DNA of 64,000 nucleotides, taken from assembly GCA_963783945.1 (NCBI GenBank), contig CAWAPS010000019.1, positions 434,001 through 498,000 of the forward strand, read 5' to 3'. Numbering within the stretch: position 1 is the stretch's first letter; each line of letters opens with the position of its first letter. The notes beneath the pieces were generated by a model. The model saw only the letters and a program-made list of their open reading frames with translations, made no database searches and had not been told where the DNA came from. Below, one piece after another: positions 41,829 through 51,051 of the stretch. The position numbers were made by a program, and so were the translations under genes. The DNA comes from CAWAPS01 sp963783945. Lineage in GTDB: Bacteria > Actinomycetota > Acidimicrobiia > Acidimicrobiales > Palsa-688.

Positions 41829-42035
41829 ACATCCGCACGCCACAATCAGCCGGGGGGGAAGGCCGAAGTGGGCGGAGTCGGGGCCGTGGTCCACAGCCCG
41901 ACAAAGACTGTACCGGCCGGGGTCGATCGAACGACGTAAAGGTTAGGTGAACTGTCGAAGAACAACTCCTGACCGCTGCCGTCGGGTCAGAAGTGCGTGT
42001 CTCTGGATGCCGCGCCGAGTTGGACCTACGGGGTC

Positions 42036-42428
42036 TCAAGTCAAGATCTTTGCTTTGCTGGTCTGGAATTCTTCCTCGGTGATGGCCCCAGACGCCTTCA
42101 GGTCGGCGAGTTTGCTTAGCTCGTCCGCGGTACTCGAGGACCCGGCCGCCTGCTGGACATACTCCTGGAAGGCCTGGTTCTGTTGCTGAGCTTGTGCGAC
42201 GGCCCGCTCGTGCATGCTGCCACCACGGGCGATCAGGTACACGAGGATACCCACCACTGGGATCACTATGACGAAAATGATCCATAAGGCTTTGGCGAAA
42301 CCGCCCAGGTCCCGGCTGCGGAAAATGTCACCGAAGATGACGATCAGCAGCCAGATCCAGACGAAGAAAAGGAAGAATTCCAACATCGTCCAGAAGACGC
42401 CTAGCAGGGGATAATCATATGCAAGCAC
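42036..42428 (-). CDS. PLDc_N and SHOCT-domain membrane protein
   Basis: A 130-residue protein with two N-terminal transmembrane helices in the phospholipase-D-nuclease N-terminal pattern (FWTMLEFFLFFVWIWLLIVIFGDIFRSRDL and the next helix with IPVVGILVYLIARG), a short glutamine-rich helix and a C-terminal SHOCT domain (ELSKLADLKASGAITEEEFQ). It is not an enzyme; this architecture is common in actinobacteria and may be a membrane scaffold or assembly protein. A second SHOCT protein is encoded at 54528. It stands alone. Confidence 0.82.
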   Translation of the reverse strand: MLAYDYPLLGVFWTMLEFFLFFVWIWLLIVIFGDIFRSRDLGGFAKALWIIFVIVIPVVGILVYLIARGGSMHERAVAQAQQQNQAFQEYVQQAAGSSSTADELSKLADLKASGAITEEEFQTSKAKILT

Positions 42429-42620
42429 GGGTTGTGCCTCCTCGGTTGTAGTAACAGTTTGCTGTGTTCGGGATCACGACGTCGGCCCGCTATTGGATGG
42501 CCGTGACCGAGACGCCACGACCGAGGAGCCTCGTCCCGAGGATGAGGGCCACGCATCACCTGCATAGAGTGATTAGTCGGGCGTCACAAACCGGCAGACC
42601 GCCCGGGCGGGCGGTTTACG

Positions 42621-42956
42621 CTAGTCCTGAGTCCAACGCCGAAATGTGGCGCCGACCCACGGGGCCCACCGGGCCAGCACGAGTTTCAGGGCGACGACCT
42701 GAAGGACAACCCCCACAACGGCGACGATCGGCCATCTCGTGAACGTTGCCAGCATCATCGCAATGCCGACCGACAAGACCAGTGCCGCCGCGACACCGCC
42801 AACTCGACGCGAACGGAGTCGGGCCCGCAAGCGGGGCGTGCCCCCTCTCAGCGACCGGGCGAGTTGCGGGTCAACCTGACGCGTCCGGTCCTCGAGGTCG
42901 GCCAGGACGCGGCGCTCCTCGCTGGTCAACGTGATCCTGTCTCTCGATGTATCCAT
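42621..42956 (-). CDS. DUF3040 small membrane protein
   Basis: A 111-residue actinobacterial protein with the DUF3040 N-terminus (LTSEERRVLADLEDRTRQVDP), an arginine-rich link and two transmembrane helices (GGVAAALVLSVGIAMML and WPIVAVVGVVLQVVAL). Function unknown; family members are restricted to actinobacteria, which supports the taxonomic reading. It is divergent from the cyd operon across a spacer of about 450 bases. Confidence 0.8.
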   Translation of the reverse strand: MDTSRDRITLTSEERRVLADLEDRTRQVDPQLARSLRGGTPRLRARLRSRRVGGVAAALVLSVGIAMMLATFTRWPIVAVVGVVLQVVALKLVLARWAPWVGATFRRWTQD

Positions 42957-43412
42957 GCTCCGGGCCCCTTTCGTGGCTCGTTCAGGGCCGATTGTCTTCC
43001 TCGGTCGTCAACCCGAGATCTCCCTTCGGGTGGAGGCCGAGCAAGCCGGCAAGCCTCTCGATTGCGCCGGCGACCTCCGGGATACAGGCCCGGTCACATC
43101 AGTCACCCTTTGTTATTAACAGGTGGGCCGTCGGTGAACATCCTCCAGAATGGATGATCTGGAGTATCACCGGGCCGGTCCGGGACCGGTTCCGAGATCC
43201 TCCGAATCGGGTGATGACGTCACCATGTTCGCGGTGGCACGGTGGCCGGGTAGACCCATTACAGCTCACGACTGAACAGATGGGAGTGCTCGACAAAGAT
43301 GGCGGGCGTATTGCAGGTAAAGATCCCGCCTTCGGACCTCGAGGAGTACCAACTGGAGAAGGCGCGAACGGTCGCGAACGAGCTGGCAACGAGTCGCGTG
43401 GGCTGACTGGTA
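42957..43412. promoter_or_regulatory. Divergent spacer upstream of cydD, with an AT-rich palindrome
   Basis: The 456-base spacer contains TGTTATTAACA at 43111-43121, a perfect 5-1-5 palindrome in GC-rich DNA. It resembles the half-sites of Rex operators but lacks their spacing. A 35-codon frame at 43299-43406 (MAGVLQVKIPPSDLEEYQLE start) ends just before cydD; it has no clear ribosome-binding site and may not be a gene. Confidence 0.3.
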
Positions 43413-45251
43413 ATGCGGCCGCTTCCTTCATCAGACCGGGATGATTTGGGCACCAACCGCGGCGGCGGCCAGGAACCGGCGCGAGCGGTCGGTCCTCGGT
43501 CGAGCGGGCAACAGGCCCAGCGGGCGGACCCGGGAGCACCTGGTAGCCCGGTGTCGGCCGCCCGCATCGGCGCCCGAAGGCGCCGGTCCGGTCCCGTTGA
43601 TCCTCGGCTTCTCCGCTACACCCGAGGCACCAGGCGGTTCCTGGTGGCCACCGTCGGGTTGGGCGCCATCACCGCCGGTCTTGTGGTGGGGCAGGCTTGG
43701 TTGATCGCCAACGTGGTGTCGCGGGTCGTCGTTGGGCACGAGGCTCTGCCGCAGGTGCGAACGCTCGCCATCCTGCTGTTGGTGGTCATCGGCTGTCGGG
43801 CGACGGTGGGATGGCTCGGGGAGCGAATGGCTGACCGGGCCTCGGCATTGGCGAAGTCGGACCTGCGTAGCGCGCTGGTGGAGCGAATCGCCCTTCTCGG
43901 GCCGGCCGGTATCGATAGGGAGCGCTCGGGCAGCCTGGTGGTGCTGGCCACCAGTGGTATCGACGCTCTGGACAGCTTCTTCGCCCGGTATCTCCCCCAA
44001 CTGTTCCTGGCGGTGATCGTCCCGGTCACGGTGATCGTCGTGGTGTTGGGATCCGATTGGGTCTCGGCGGTGATCATTGCCGTAACCGTCCCGCTGATCC
44101 CGTTGTTCATGGCGCTGGTCGGGGCGTCGACGAAGGCTCGGATGGAGCGTCAGGCCCGGCTCCTCGAGCGCCTGGCCGGCCACTTCCTCGACGTGGTCGG
44201 CGGGCTTGCCACGCTCAAGGTATTCGGACGGGCCAAGGCCCAGGTGGCTGCAATCCGCGACATCACCGACCGGTACCGCACGGCCACCATGGCCACACTG
44301 AAGGTCGCCTTCCTGTCGTCGCTCATCCTCGAGCTCCTGGCCACCTTCTCGGTGGCCCTGGTGGCCGTGGCCGTCGGGCTCCGGCTGTTGGGCGGCCACC
44401 TGACGCTGGCCGCCGCCCTGTTCGTGCTCATCCTGGCCCCCGAGGCCTACCTGCCTCTTCGGTCCCTGGGCACCAACTATCACGCCAGCGCGGAAGGTAT
44501 GAAGGCGGCCGAGGACGTCTTCGACGTGCTCGAGCGAAGGATTCCCCCGCAGGGCACCCGTACCGATGCGCCAGACCCGTCTCGGTCGGTTCTGCGGGTC
44601 GACCAGCTCGAGGTCTGGTACCCGGGACGGGTGGTGCCGGGGCTGCGCGCTGTGACCCTTGCGGTGGAGCCGGGCGAGGTCGTGGCGCTCGCCGGGCCGA
44701 GCGGTTGCGGGAAGTCGACCCTCGTGAGCGTCCTGCTCGGGTTGGCCCCGACCTACTGCGGCTCGGTCCGGGTGGGCGATGCGGACCTGGCCGACCTCGA
44801 CCCCGACGTCTGGCGGGCCCAGGTGGCCTGGGTCCCCCAGCGTCCCCATCTGTTCGCCCGGTCCATTGCCGACAACGTCCGCCTCGGCCGGGCCGACGCC
44901 ACCGATGACCAGGTGCGGGTGGCGATGACCGACGCCGGTCTCGATGGCGTGGTGGACGGGCTGCCCGAAGGGATTCTGACCAGGCTGGGCCCCGACGGGG
45001 CCGGACTGTCGGCGGGGGAACGCCAACGGGTGGCCCTGGCCCGGGCGTTCGTGCGCGACGCACCCCTTCTGCTCCTCGACGAGCCCACTGCCAATCTCGA
45101 CGGCCGCACCGAGCAGGAGGTGCTCGCCACAGTCCGGCGGCTGATGACTGGTCGCACCGTCCTAGTCGTCGCCCACCGGCCCTCCTTGCTGGCGCTGGCC
45201 GACCGGGTGGTTCATCTGGCCCCGGCCGTCGAGACAGCGGTGTCGTCATGA
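43413..45251 (+). CDS. cydD: Cysteine/glutathione-type ABC exporter subunit CydD
   Basis: A fused membrane-ATPase half-transporter. With CydC it exports reducing thiols needed to assemble cytochrome bd oxidase. Six transmembrane helices span roughly residues 75-345; the ATPase domain has Walker A GPSGCGKST, signature LSAGERQR and Walker B LLLLDEPTANLD. The ATG at 43413 gives 612 residues with a low-complexity N-terminal 45; the GTG at 43551 is an alternative closer to the family start (GPVDPRLLRY). It is the first gene of cydDCAB, and its stop overlaps the cydC ATG. The exported thiol in an actinobacterium need not be glutathione. Confidence 0.88.
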   Translation: MRPLPSSDRDDLGTNRGGGQEPARAVGPRSSGQQAQRADPGAPGSPVSAARIGARRRRSGPVDPRLLRYTRGTRRFLVATVGLGAITAGLVVGQAWLIANVVSRVVVGHEALPQVRTLAILLLVVIGCRATVGWLGERMADRASALAKSDLRSALVERIALLGPAGIDRERSGSLVVLATSGIDALDSFFARYLPQLFLAVIVPVTVIVVVLGSDWVSAVIIAVTVPLIPLFMALVGASTKARMERQARLLERLAGHFLDVVGGLATLKVFGRAKAQVAAIRDITDRYRTATMATLKVAFLSSLILELLATFSVALVAVAVGLRLLGGHLTLAAALFVLILAPEAYLPLRSLGTNYHASAEGMKAAEDVFDVLERRIPPQGTRTDAPDPSRSVLRVDQLEVWYPGRVVPGLRAVTLAVEPGEVVALAGPSGCGKSTLVSVLLGLAPTYCGSVRVGDADLADLDPDVWRAQVAWVPQRPHLFARSIADNVRLGRADATDDQVRVAMTDAGLDGVVDGLPEGILTRLGPDGAGLSAGERQRVALARAFVRDAPLLLLDEPTANLDGRTEQEVLATVRRLMTGRTVLVVAHRPSLLALADRVVHLAPAVETAVSS

Positions 45252-47122
45252 CCTCCGGCGGCTCGGGGCCTACCAGGGTGGACCGTCAGATCGCCCCGTT
45301 GGGCCGGACCCTCGGCCTGCTTCGACCGGCATACCGTCGCGTGGCATTGGCGACCCTTCTGGCCGCGGGCGCGGTCGCCGCCGACATCGGACTCATCGCC
45401 ACCGCGGCGTGGCTCATCTCGAGGGCAGCCCAGCACCCCAACGAGGCGGCTCTGGGTTTGGCCATCGTCGCCGTGCAGTTCTTCGGGCTGTCTCGCGGGT
45501 TCTTCCGCTACGGGGAGCGGCTGGTCGGCCACGACGCCGCCTTCCGGCTGCTCGCCGACATCAGGGTGCGGGTCTACGAACGGCTCGAGCGGTTGGCGCC
45601 GGCCGGCCTTCCCTCCTTCCAGCGCGGCGATCTCCTGGCCCGGATCGTCAGGGATGTCGACTCACAACAGGATCTGGTCATCCGGGTCATTCCCCCGTTC
45701 GGCACTTCGGTCCTGGTCGGTTTGCTCACGGTGGCGGTCATGTGGTGGATGCTGCCGGCCGCCGGCATCATCCTGGCCGTGGCGCTGGTGCTGGCCGCCA
45801 CCGTCGTACCGTGGCTCACCGGGTCTCTTGCCCGGCGGCGGGAGTCGCGCTTCGCCGCGGTGCGCGGTGACCTGGCGGCGGCCATGGTCGACCTGACCGA
45901 GGGCGCGGCCGAGCTGATTGCCTTCGGGGCGGCCGGTGCCCAGGTCCGGACCCTTCGGAAACGCGACGCCGAGTTGACTGCTATCGGCGCCGCTTCGGCC
46001 GGGACCGCCGGTGTCGGGCGAGCCTTGACCACCCTTCTGGCCGGGCTGGCCTGCTGGGGCTGCCTGCTGGTCGGCATCCCGGCGGTGATCTCGGGCCGGT
46101 TGCCCGGCACCGAGTTGGCCGTTATCACTCTCATCCCTCTGGCCGCCTTCGAGATAATCGTCGGCCTGCCCGTCGCCACTCAAGCCCTTCACCGCGTGCG
46201 TCAAGCCGCGGCCCGGGTGTTCGAGGTGACCGACGCGCCGGAGCCGGTAACCGACCCCGAGCCCGCGGTAACCCTGCCCGACGGCCCCTACGGACTGGAG
46301 CTCAGCTCAGTCTGGGCCGGGTATGCGGGCGCGGTGGATCCTGCGCTCCGGGGAGTCGACCTCTCTCTGCCCGCCGGCCACCGGGTCGCCATCGTCGGGC
46401 CGAGCGGAGCCGGTAAGTCGACGCTGGCCGCTGTCCTCGTCCGCTTCTTGGCCTGTCAGATGGGGTCGATCAAGCTGGGCGACACGCCGATCGATCGGAT
46501 GAGCGGAGCCGACTTGCGTACCGTCATCGGTCTGGTCGGTCAGGACGCCTACCTCTTCGATGCCACCATCGCCGAGAACCTGGCCGTCGGCAAGCGCGAC
46601 GCCACCGATCAGGAATTCCGCGGCGTTCTGGAACGCGTCGGTTTGGCCGGCTGGCTGGAGGACCTCCCGCGAGGCCTGGGCACAGAGGTCGGCGGCCTCG
46701 GTTCCCGTCTCTCGGGCGGTCAGCGCCAACGGGTCGCGGTGGCCCGGGCCCTGCTCGCCGACTTCGGAGTGCTGATCCTCGATGAGCCCGCAGAGCATCT
46801 CGATCCCCTTGCCGCCGACGCCCTCACCGCCGATCTGCTCAGGGTGACCGACAACCGCTCTCTGGTCCTCATCACCCACCGGCTGGCTGGTCTCGAGTCG
46901 GTTGACGAGATCCTGGTGATGGAAGCAGGCCGGGTAGTCGAGCGGGGGACTCACGATGAGCTGCTCGGCCAGGGCGGGCGGTACCCCAGCCTGTGGTGGG
47001 AGGAGATGCGGGCCGAGCGCTTCGCCGCGTCCCCCGAACGTCCACGGCTGCCAACACCGCCAGGCAGCGTCGATGGCCCAACAACCGACGGCATTTCGAG
47101 CGACGGGATTTTTACCTCATGA
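45248..47122 (+). CDS. cydC: Cysteine/glutathione-type ABC exporter subunit CydC
   Basis: The 624-residue partner of CydD. Six transmembrane helices are followed by an ATPase domain with Walker A GPSGAGKST, signature LSGGQRQR and Walker B LILDEPAEHLD. The ATG overlaps the cydD stop (ATGA at 45248) and its own stop overlaps the cydA ATG (47119-47122), so cydD, cydC and cydA are translationally coupled. The last 40 residues are low-complexity and go beyond the usual end, as if the coupling extended the frame. The order D-C-A-B differs from the common A-B-D-C. Confidence 0.88.
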   Translation: MTSGGSGPTRVDRQIAPLGRTLGLLRPAYRRVALATLLAAGAVAADIGLIATAAWLISRAAQHPNEAALGLAIVAVQFFGLSRGFFRYGERLVGHDAAFRLLADIRVRVYERLERLAPAGLPSFQRGDLLARIVRDVDSQQDLVIRVIPPFGTSVLVGLLTVAVMWWMLPAAGIILAVALVLAATVVPWLTGSLARRRESRFAAVRGDLAAAMVDLTEGAAELIAFGAAGAQVRTLRKRDAELTAIGAASAGTAGVGRALTTLLAGLACWGCLLVGIPAVISGRLPGTELAVITLIPLAAFEIIVGLPVATQALHRVRQAAARVFEVTDAPEPVTDPEPAVTLPDGPYGLELSSVWAGYAGAVDPALRGVDLSLPAGHRVAIVGPSGAGKSTLAAVLVRFLACQMGSIKLGDTPIDRMSGADLRTVIGLVGQDAYLFDATIAENLAVGKRDATDQEFRGVLERVGLAGWLEDLPRGLGTEVGGLGSRLSGGQRQRVAVARALLADFGVLILDEPAEHLDPLAADALTADLLRVTDNRSLVLITHRLAGLESVDEILVMEAGRVVERGTHDELLGQGGRYPSLWWEEMRAERFAASPERPRLPTPPGSVDGPTTDGISSDGIFTS

Positions 47123-48549
47123 GCACCGATCTGGCTCGATGGCAGTTCGCGACCACGTCCATCTACCACTTTCTGTTCGTGCCGGTCACCATCGGCCTGG
47201 CCTTCCTGGTGGCGCTGTTGCAGACCACCTGGTATCGCAGCGACGATCCGGCGTTCCGGCGGCTGACCCGGTTCTTCGGGACGCTGTTGCTGATCAACGT
47301 GGCCGTCGGGGTGGTGACCGGGCTGGTGCAGGAGTTCGAGTTCGGGATGAACTGGTCCAACTACTCCCGACTGGTCGGCAACGTCTTCGGGGGACCGCTG
47401 GCCATGGAGGGCCTGCTGGCCTTCTTCGTGGAGTCCACCTTCATCGGGCTTTGGATCTTCGGCTGGGACCGCCTGTCGAAGAAGGTGCACCTGACCTGCA
47501 TCTGGCTGGTGGCTGCGGCGTCGCTGCTGTCGGGGGCGTTCATCATGGCCGCCAACTCGTGGATGCAACATCCCGTCGGATACACCATGAACGCCCAGAA
47601 CCAGCCCGTGCTCAACGACATCTGGGCCCTGTTCACCAACCCGGTGTTCCTGTGGGCCTACCCCCATGTGGTGCTGGCTTCGCTGGTGACCGGAGCCATC
47701 GTCATGCTGGCCGTGTCCGCCTGGCACCTGCGGCGCAAGAATTCGGTGGTGGCGTTCCGCCGCACCGCCGCCATCTCCTTGGCCGTCCTGGTCCCGGCGG
47801 TGTTTTTGAACATGTTCATCGGCAGCGAGCTCGGCGTGGTCGAAGGCAAATACCAACCGATGAAGATCGCCGCGGCCGAGGCGCTATGGACCACCTGCCC
47901 GTCGCACTGTCCGTTCTCGCTGTTCCAGATCCAAGGCGGTAACAACGACGAGACCCCGACCCAGATCTGGGAGGTCCCTGACCTCCTGTCCATCTTGGCC
48001 ACCAACCACGTGGATGGCGAGGTGCAGGGTCTCAATAACCTCCAGGCCCAGTACCAGCAGCAGTACGGCCCGGGGAACTACATCCCCAACGTCTTCTTGC
48101 AGTACTGGGGTATGCGGGTCATGGCCTATCTGGCCGCCCTGATACTGCTGTTCGGGCTGTGGGGGCTGTGGCTGCTACGCCGCAAGACGCTGGAGAGATC
48201 CAGATGGTTCCTTTTCGTCGCCCCCTGGGTGGTCATCCTGCCGTTCCTCATGAACACCGCCGGGTGGATACTGACCGAGAGCGGCCGGCAACCTTGGATC
48301 GTCCAGGGCTTGATGACGACTTCCCAGGCGGCGTCCCCGTCGGTCACGTCCACTGACATCTGGATCAGCTTGAGCGTCTTTGTGGCCCTCTACCTCTCCC
48401 TGGGGGTGGCGGACGCCTATCTGATGGTCCACTTCGGCCGCAAGAGCCTCGAAGCAGGCGACGATGAGGGCGATAGCGGTACAGGCGACGGCGGTGACGC
48501 GTCGGGCGGCGAATCCGAAGACGACCGGGCTGCGGCCCTCATCTACTAG
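47119..48549 (+). CDS. cydA: Cytochrome bd ubiquinol/menaquinol oxidase subunit I
   Basis: The 476-residue haem subunit of cytochrome bd, a high-affinity quinol oxidase. Recognised residues: His17 in SIYHFLFVP (haem b595 ligand), the MEGLLAFFVEST pair of Glu in the proton path, His in YPHVVLAS (haem b558 ligand), the quinol site EGKYQPMKIAAAEALW, and GRQPW (ESGRQPWIVQG). The Q-loop is short, as in most actinobacteria. The ATG overlaps the cydC stop. The C-terminal 30 residues are acidic and Gly-rich (EAGDDEGDSGTGDGGD), not a family feature. With CydB it lets the cell respire at low oxygen. Confidence 0.92.
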   Translation: MSTDLARWQFATTSIYHFLFVPVTIGLAFLVALLQTTWYRSDDPAFRRLTRFFGTLLLINVAVGVVTGLVQEFEFGMNWSNYSRLVGNVFGGPLAMEGLLAFFVESTFIGLWIFGWDRLSKKVHLTCIWLVAAASLLSGAFIMAANSWMQHPVGYTMNAQNQPVLNDIWALFTNPVFLWAYPHVVLASLVTGAIVMLAVSAWHLRRKNSVVAFRRTAAISLAVLVPAVFLNMFIGSELGVVEGKYQPMKIAAAEALWTTCPSHCPFSLFQIQGGNNDETPTQIWEVPDLLSILATNHVDGEVQGLNNLQAQYQQQYGPGNYIPNVFLQYWGMRVMAYLAALILLFGLWGLWLLRRKTLERSRWFLFVAPWVVILPFLMNTAGWILTESGRQPWIVQGLMTTSQAASPSVTSTDIWISLSVFVALYLSLGVADAYLMVHFGRKSLEAGDDEGDSGTGDGGDASGGESEDDRAAALIY

Positions 48550-48561
48550 AGGACGGCGACC

Positions 48562-49632
48562 ATGCAGCTGGAAAACATCTGGTTCGTGACAGTGGCCTTC
48601 TTCTGGGTGGGGTTCTTCGTTCTCGAAGGATTCGACTTCGGAGTGGGAATGCTGCACTCCTTCGTCGGTCGCAACGACATCGAGCGACGCATCGCTGTCA
48701 ACTCGATCGGTCCCAACTGGGACGGCAACGAGATGTGGCTGGTCATCGCCGGAGCGGCCACCTTCGCCGCCTTCCCGTCGTGGTACGCCACCATGTTCTC
48801 CACCCTTTACCTGGCCCTGTTGATCATCCTGGTGGCCCTGATCGTCCGCGGGGTCTCCTTCGAGTACAACCGCAAGATCAACAACCAGCGGTGGCGGGCC
48901 ACTTGGAGGTGGTCGCTGACCATCGGCAGCGCCCTCATCCCGCTGCTGCTCGGCACCGCGCTGGGTGACCTTCTCCACGGGCTGCCCATCGACTCCGCCC
49001 ACAACTACACCGGAAGCTTCTGGGGGCTGCTGGTCCCCTTCGGGCTGTACACCGGCGTCACCCTCACGGTGTTGTCATTGTTCCTAGGGGCCTCGTACCT
49101 CACTCTCAAGACCGACGGCGAGCTTCACCACCGCTGCGCCCGCCTCTCCCGCCTGCTCGGCTGGCCCGCCGCCCTCGTCGCCTTCGGCTGGCTGACCTGG
49201 AGCCACGTCGGTCTCAGCCTGGGTTTCGTGCCCAACCCCATCGACGCCCTGGCCCTGATCGCCATAGTCGCCGCCGCCTGGCTGGCCGAATCTCGCTCCC
49301 AGGGCTGGGCCTTCACCGCTGCCGCCATCGCCATCGCCAGCATCGTCGCATCCATATTCTTCGACCTGTTCCCCCGGGTCATGGTGTCGAGCACCAATGC
49401 CAGCTACAACCTCACCATCGCCAACTCGGCCAGTCCTTCCTACACCCTGACGGTCATGACCGTGGTCGCGGCCATCGCCATGCCCATCGTGCTCGCTTAC
49501 CAGGCATGGAGCCTCTGGGTGTTCCGCAAACGACTCATCTCCCCCTCCAGCCAAGCCACGCCGCCGCCCGTCCCGACGCCGGGTCAACCAGACGCCTCCG
49601 CAGTGAGAGACCTCGAACGGGGACAGGCCTGA
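48562..49632 (+). CDS. cydB: Cytochrome bd oxidase subunit II
   Basis: The 356-residue second subunit of cytochrome bd. The N-terminus (LENIWFVTVAFFWVGFFVLEGFDFGVGML) has the conserved EGFDFGVG motif; the next block GPNWDGNEMWLVIAGAATFAAFP is typical of the family. Nine transmembrane helices can be traced. The last 30 residues are Pro-rich and cytoplasmic. It starts 12 bases after cydA, with AGAGGA upstream. A small third subunit (CydX/CydS-like) is not evident. The ClC channel gene follows after 15 bases. Confidence 0.9.
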   Translation: MQLENIWFVTVAFFWVGFFVLEGFDFGVGMLHSFVGRNDIERRIAVNSIGPNWDGNEMWLVIAGAATFAAFPSWYATMFSTLYLALLIILVALIVRGVSFEYNRKINNQRWRATWRWSLTIGSALIPLLLGTALGDLLHGLPIDSAHNYTGSFWGLLVPFGLYTGVTLTVLSLFLGASYLTLKTDGELHHRCARLSRLLGWPAALVAFGWLTWSHVGLSLGFVPNPIDALALIAIVAAAWLAESRSQGWAFTAAAIAIASIVASIFFDLFPRVMVSSTNASYNLTIANSASPSYTLTVMTVVAAIAMPIVLAYQAWSLWVFRKRLISPSSQATPPPVPTPGQPDASAVRDLERGQA

Positions 49633-49647
49633 GAGCAGCCGCTACCA

Positions 49648-51051
49648 ATGCCCTCCCCCGGCGAAATCGTCGCTTTGCTCCGGTCTCGGAGCTACCTGAC
49701 GCTGCTCGTAATTGCCGCCATCCTGGGCGCTTTTATCGCGGCGGTGGCGTACTGGTTTCTCTACCTCATCAGCGACCTGCAGAAGTGGGTCTACCAGCCG
49801 CCCTATCTTCTGAAATGGCTGGGTTTCCACGGCGAACCCATCTGGTGGCCGATCCCGGTCGTCGGCGTGGCCGGCATCCTGGTCGGGCTGACCATCCGCT
49901 ATCTGCCGGGCCGGGGCGGCCACTCGCCCGCCGACGGGTTCCACGTGTCCGGGCCACCATCGGCGATCCAGCTACCTGGCGTGGCGCTGGCGGCCCTGGC
50001 CACCCTCGCCCTGGGCGCGGTCCTCGGCCCCGAGGCCCCCCTCATCGCCATCGGCGGCGGGCTGGCCGCTTTCGCCGTTCGCCTGGCCAAACGCGATGCT
50101 CCCCCGCAAAGCATTCAGGTCGTCTCAGCAGCCGGAAGCTTCGCCGCGGTGAGCACTCTCCTCGGCTCCCCCCTCACCGGCGCCTTTCTGCTCATGGAAG
50201 CGTCCGGTTTGGGCGGGCCCATGCTGGGGCTGGTGCTCGTGCCCGGCCTGTTGGCCGCCGGCATCGGCGCGCTCATCTTCGTCGGATTCGACGCCTGGAC
50301 CGGCCATGGGACGTTCTCCCTGGCCATTCCCAACCTGCCCCCCTTCGGTCGGCCTACCGGCGCCGAACTCGGCTGGGCCATCGTCATAGGACTGGCGGCA
50401 GCCTTGCTCGGCTGGGTCATCCGCTGGCTCGGGTTGTACCTGCGGCCTCACATCGAAAAGCGCATCGTGCTGCTCACGCCGGTCGTCGGGCTGGCCGTGG
50501 GCGGTCTGGCCGTGGCCTTCGCCGAAGGCAGCGGGAAGTCATCTTCCCTGGTGTTGTTCTCGGGCCAATCGGCGCTGCCCTCACTGATCACCAACAGCGC
50601 CACTTACTCGGTTGGAGCACTGGTGCTATTGATGGCTTGCAAAGGACTGGCCTACGGCGCGTCGCTGAGCGGCTTCCGAGGTGGCCCCACCTTCCCGGCC
50701 ATGTTCATCGGCGCCGCCGGCGGCATCGCGCTTTCTCATCTGCCGGGCCTGCCCATGATCGCCGGCGCGGGCATGGGGACCGGAGCCATGTTGTGCGCCG
50801 TGCTCAACCTCCCACTGACGTCGGTCCTGCTAACGACCCTGTTCCTCGCCTCCGACGGCCTCGCCATCATGCCCCTCGTCATCGTCGCCGTGGTGGTCGC
50901 GTACGTCGCCCGAGCCCACCTCCCATCCCTCCCCCCTCAAGACCCGCCAGGCGTGTCCGCGGCGGCCACAGCAGACACGGCGCCGGCCCAGGCTGCTCCG
51001 CCCACGACCGTGACCAGTGGCGAGCACGGGTCGACCCGGGAGGTCACATGA
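49648..51051 (+). CDS. ClC-family chloride channel or antiporter
   Basis: A 467-residue ClC protein. The selectivity motifs are partly changed: the first, usually GxEGP, reads LGAVLGPEAPLIAIGGG (GPEAP), and the proton-coupled Glu of antiporters is at this Glu. GSPLTGAFLLMEAS and FRGGPTFPAMFIGAAGG (GxFxP-like) form the other pore elements, and a C-terminal tail of about 45 residues is Ala/Pro-rich with no CBS domain. It is the last gene of the cyd operon (15 bases after cydB), an unusual neighbour; it might balance charge movement linked to respiration (inference). Its end overlaps the convergent cyclase gene by eight bases. Confidence 0.82.
   Translation: MPSPGEIVALLRSRSYLTLLVIAAILGAFIAAVAYWFLYLISDLQKWVYQPPYLLKWLGFHGEPIWWPIPVVGVAGILVGLTIRYLPGRGGHSPADGFHVSGPPSAIQLPGVALAALATLALGAVLGPEAPLIAIGGGLAAFAVRLAKRDAPPQSIQVVSAAGSFAAVSTLLGSPLTGAFLLMEASGLGGPMLGLVLVPGLLAAGIGALIFVGFDAWTGHGTFSLAIPNLPPFGRPTGAELGWAIVIGLAAALLGWVIRWLGLYLRPHIEKRIVLLTPVVGLAVGGLAVAFAEGSGKSSSLVLFSGQSALPSLITNSATYSVGALVLLMACKGLAYGASLSGFRGGPTFPAMFIGAAGGIALSHLPGLPMIAGAGMGTGAMLCAVLNLPLTSVLLTTLFLASDGLAIMPLVIVAVVVAYVARAHLPSLPPQDPPGVSAAATADTAPAQAAPPTTVTSGEHGSTREVT

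Noticed and set aside
43431..45026. 531-codon minus-strand frame inside cydD
   Set aside because: Antisense shadow of cydD, rich in Gln, His and Asp without any domain.
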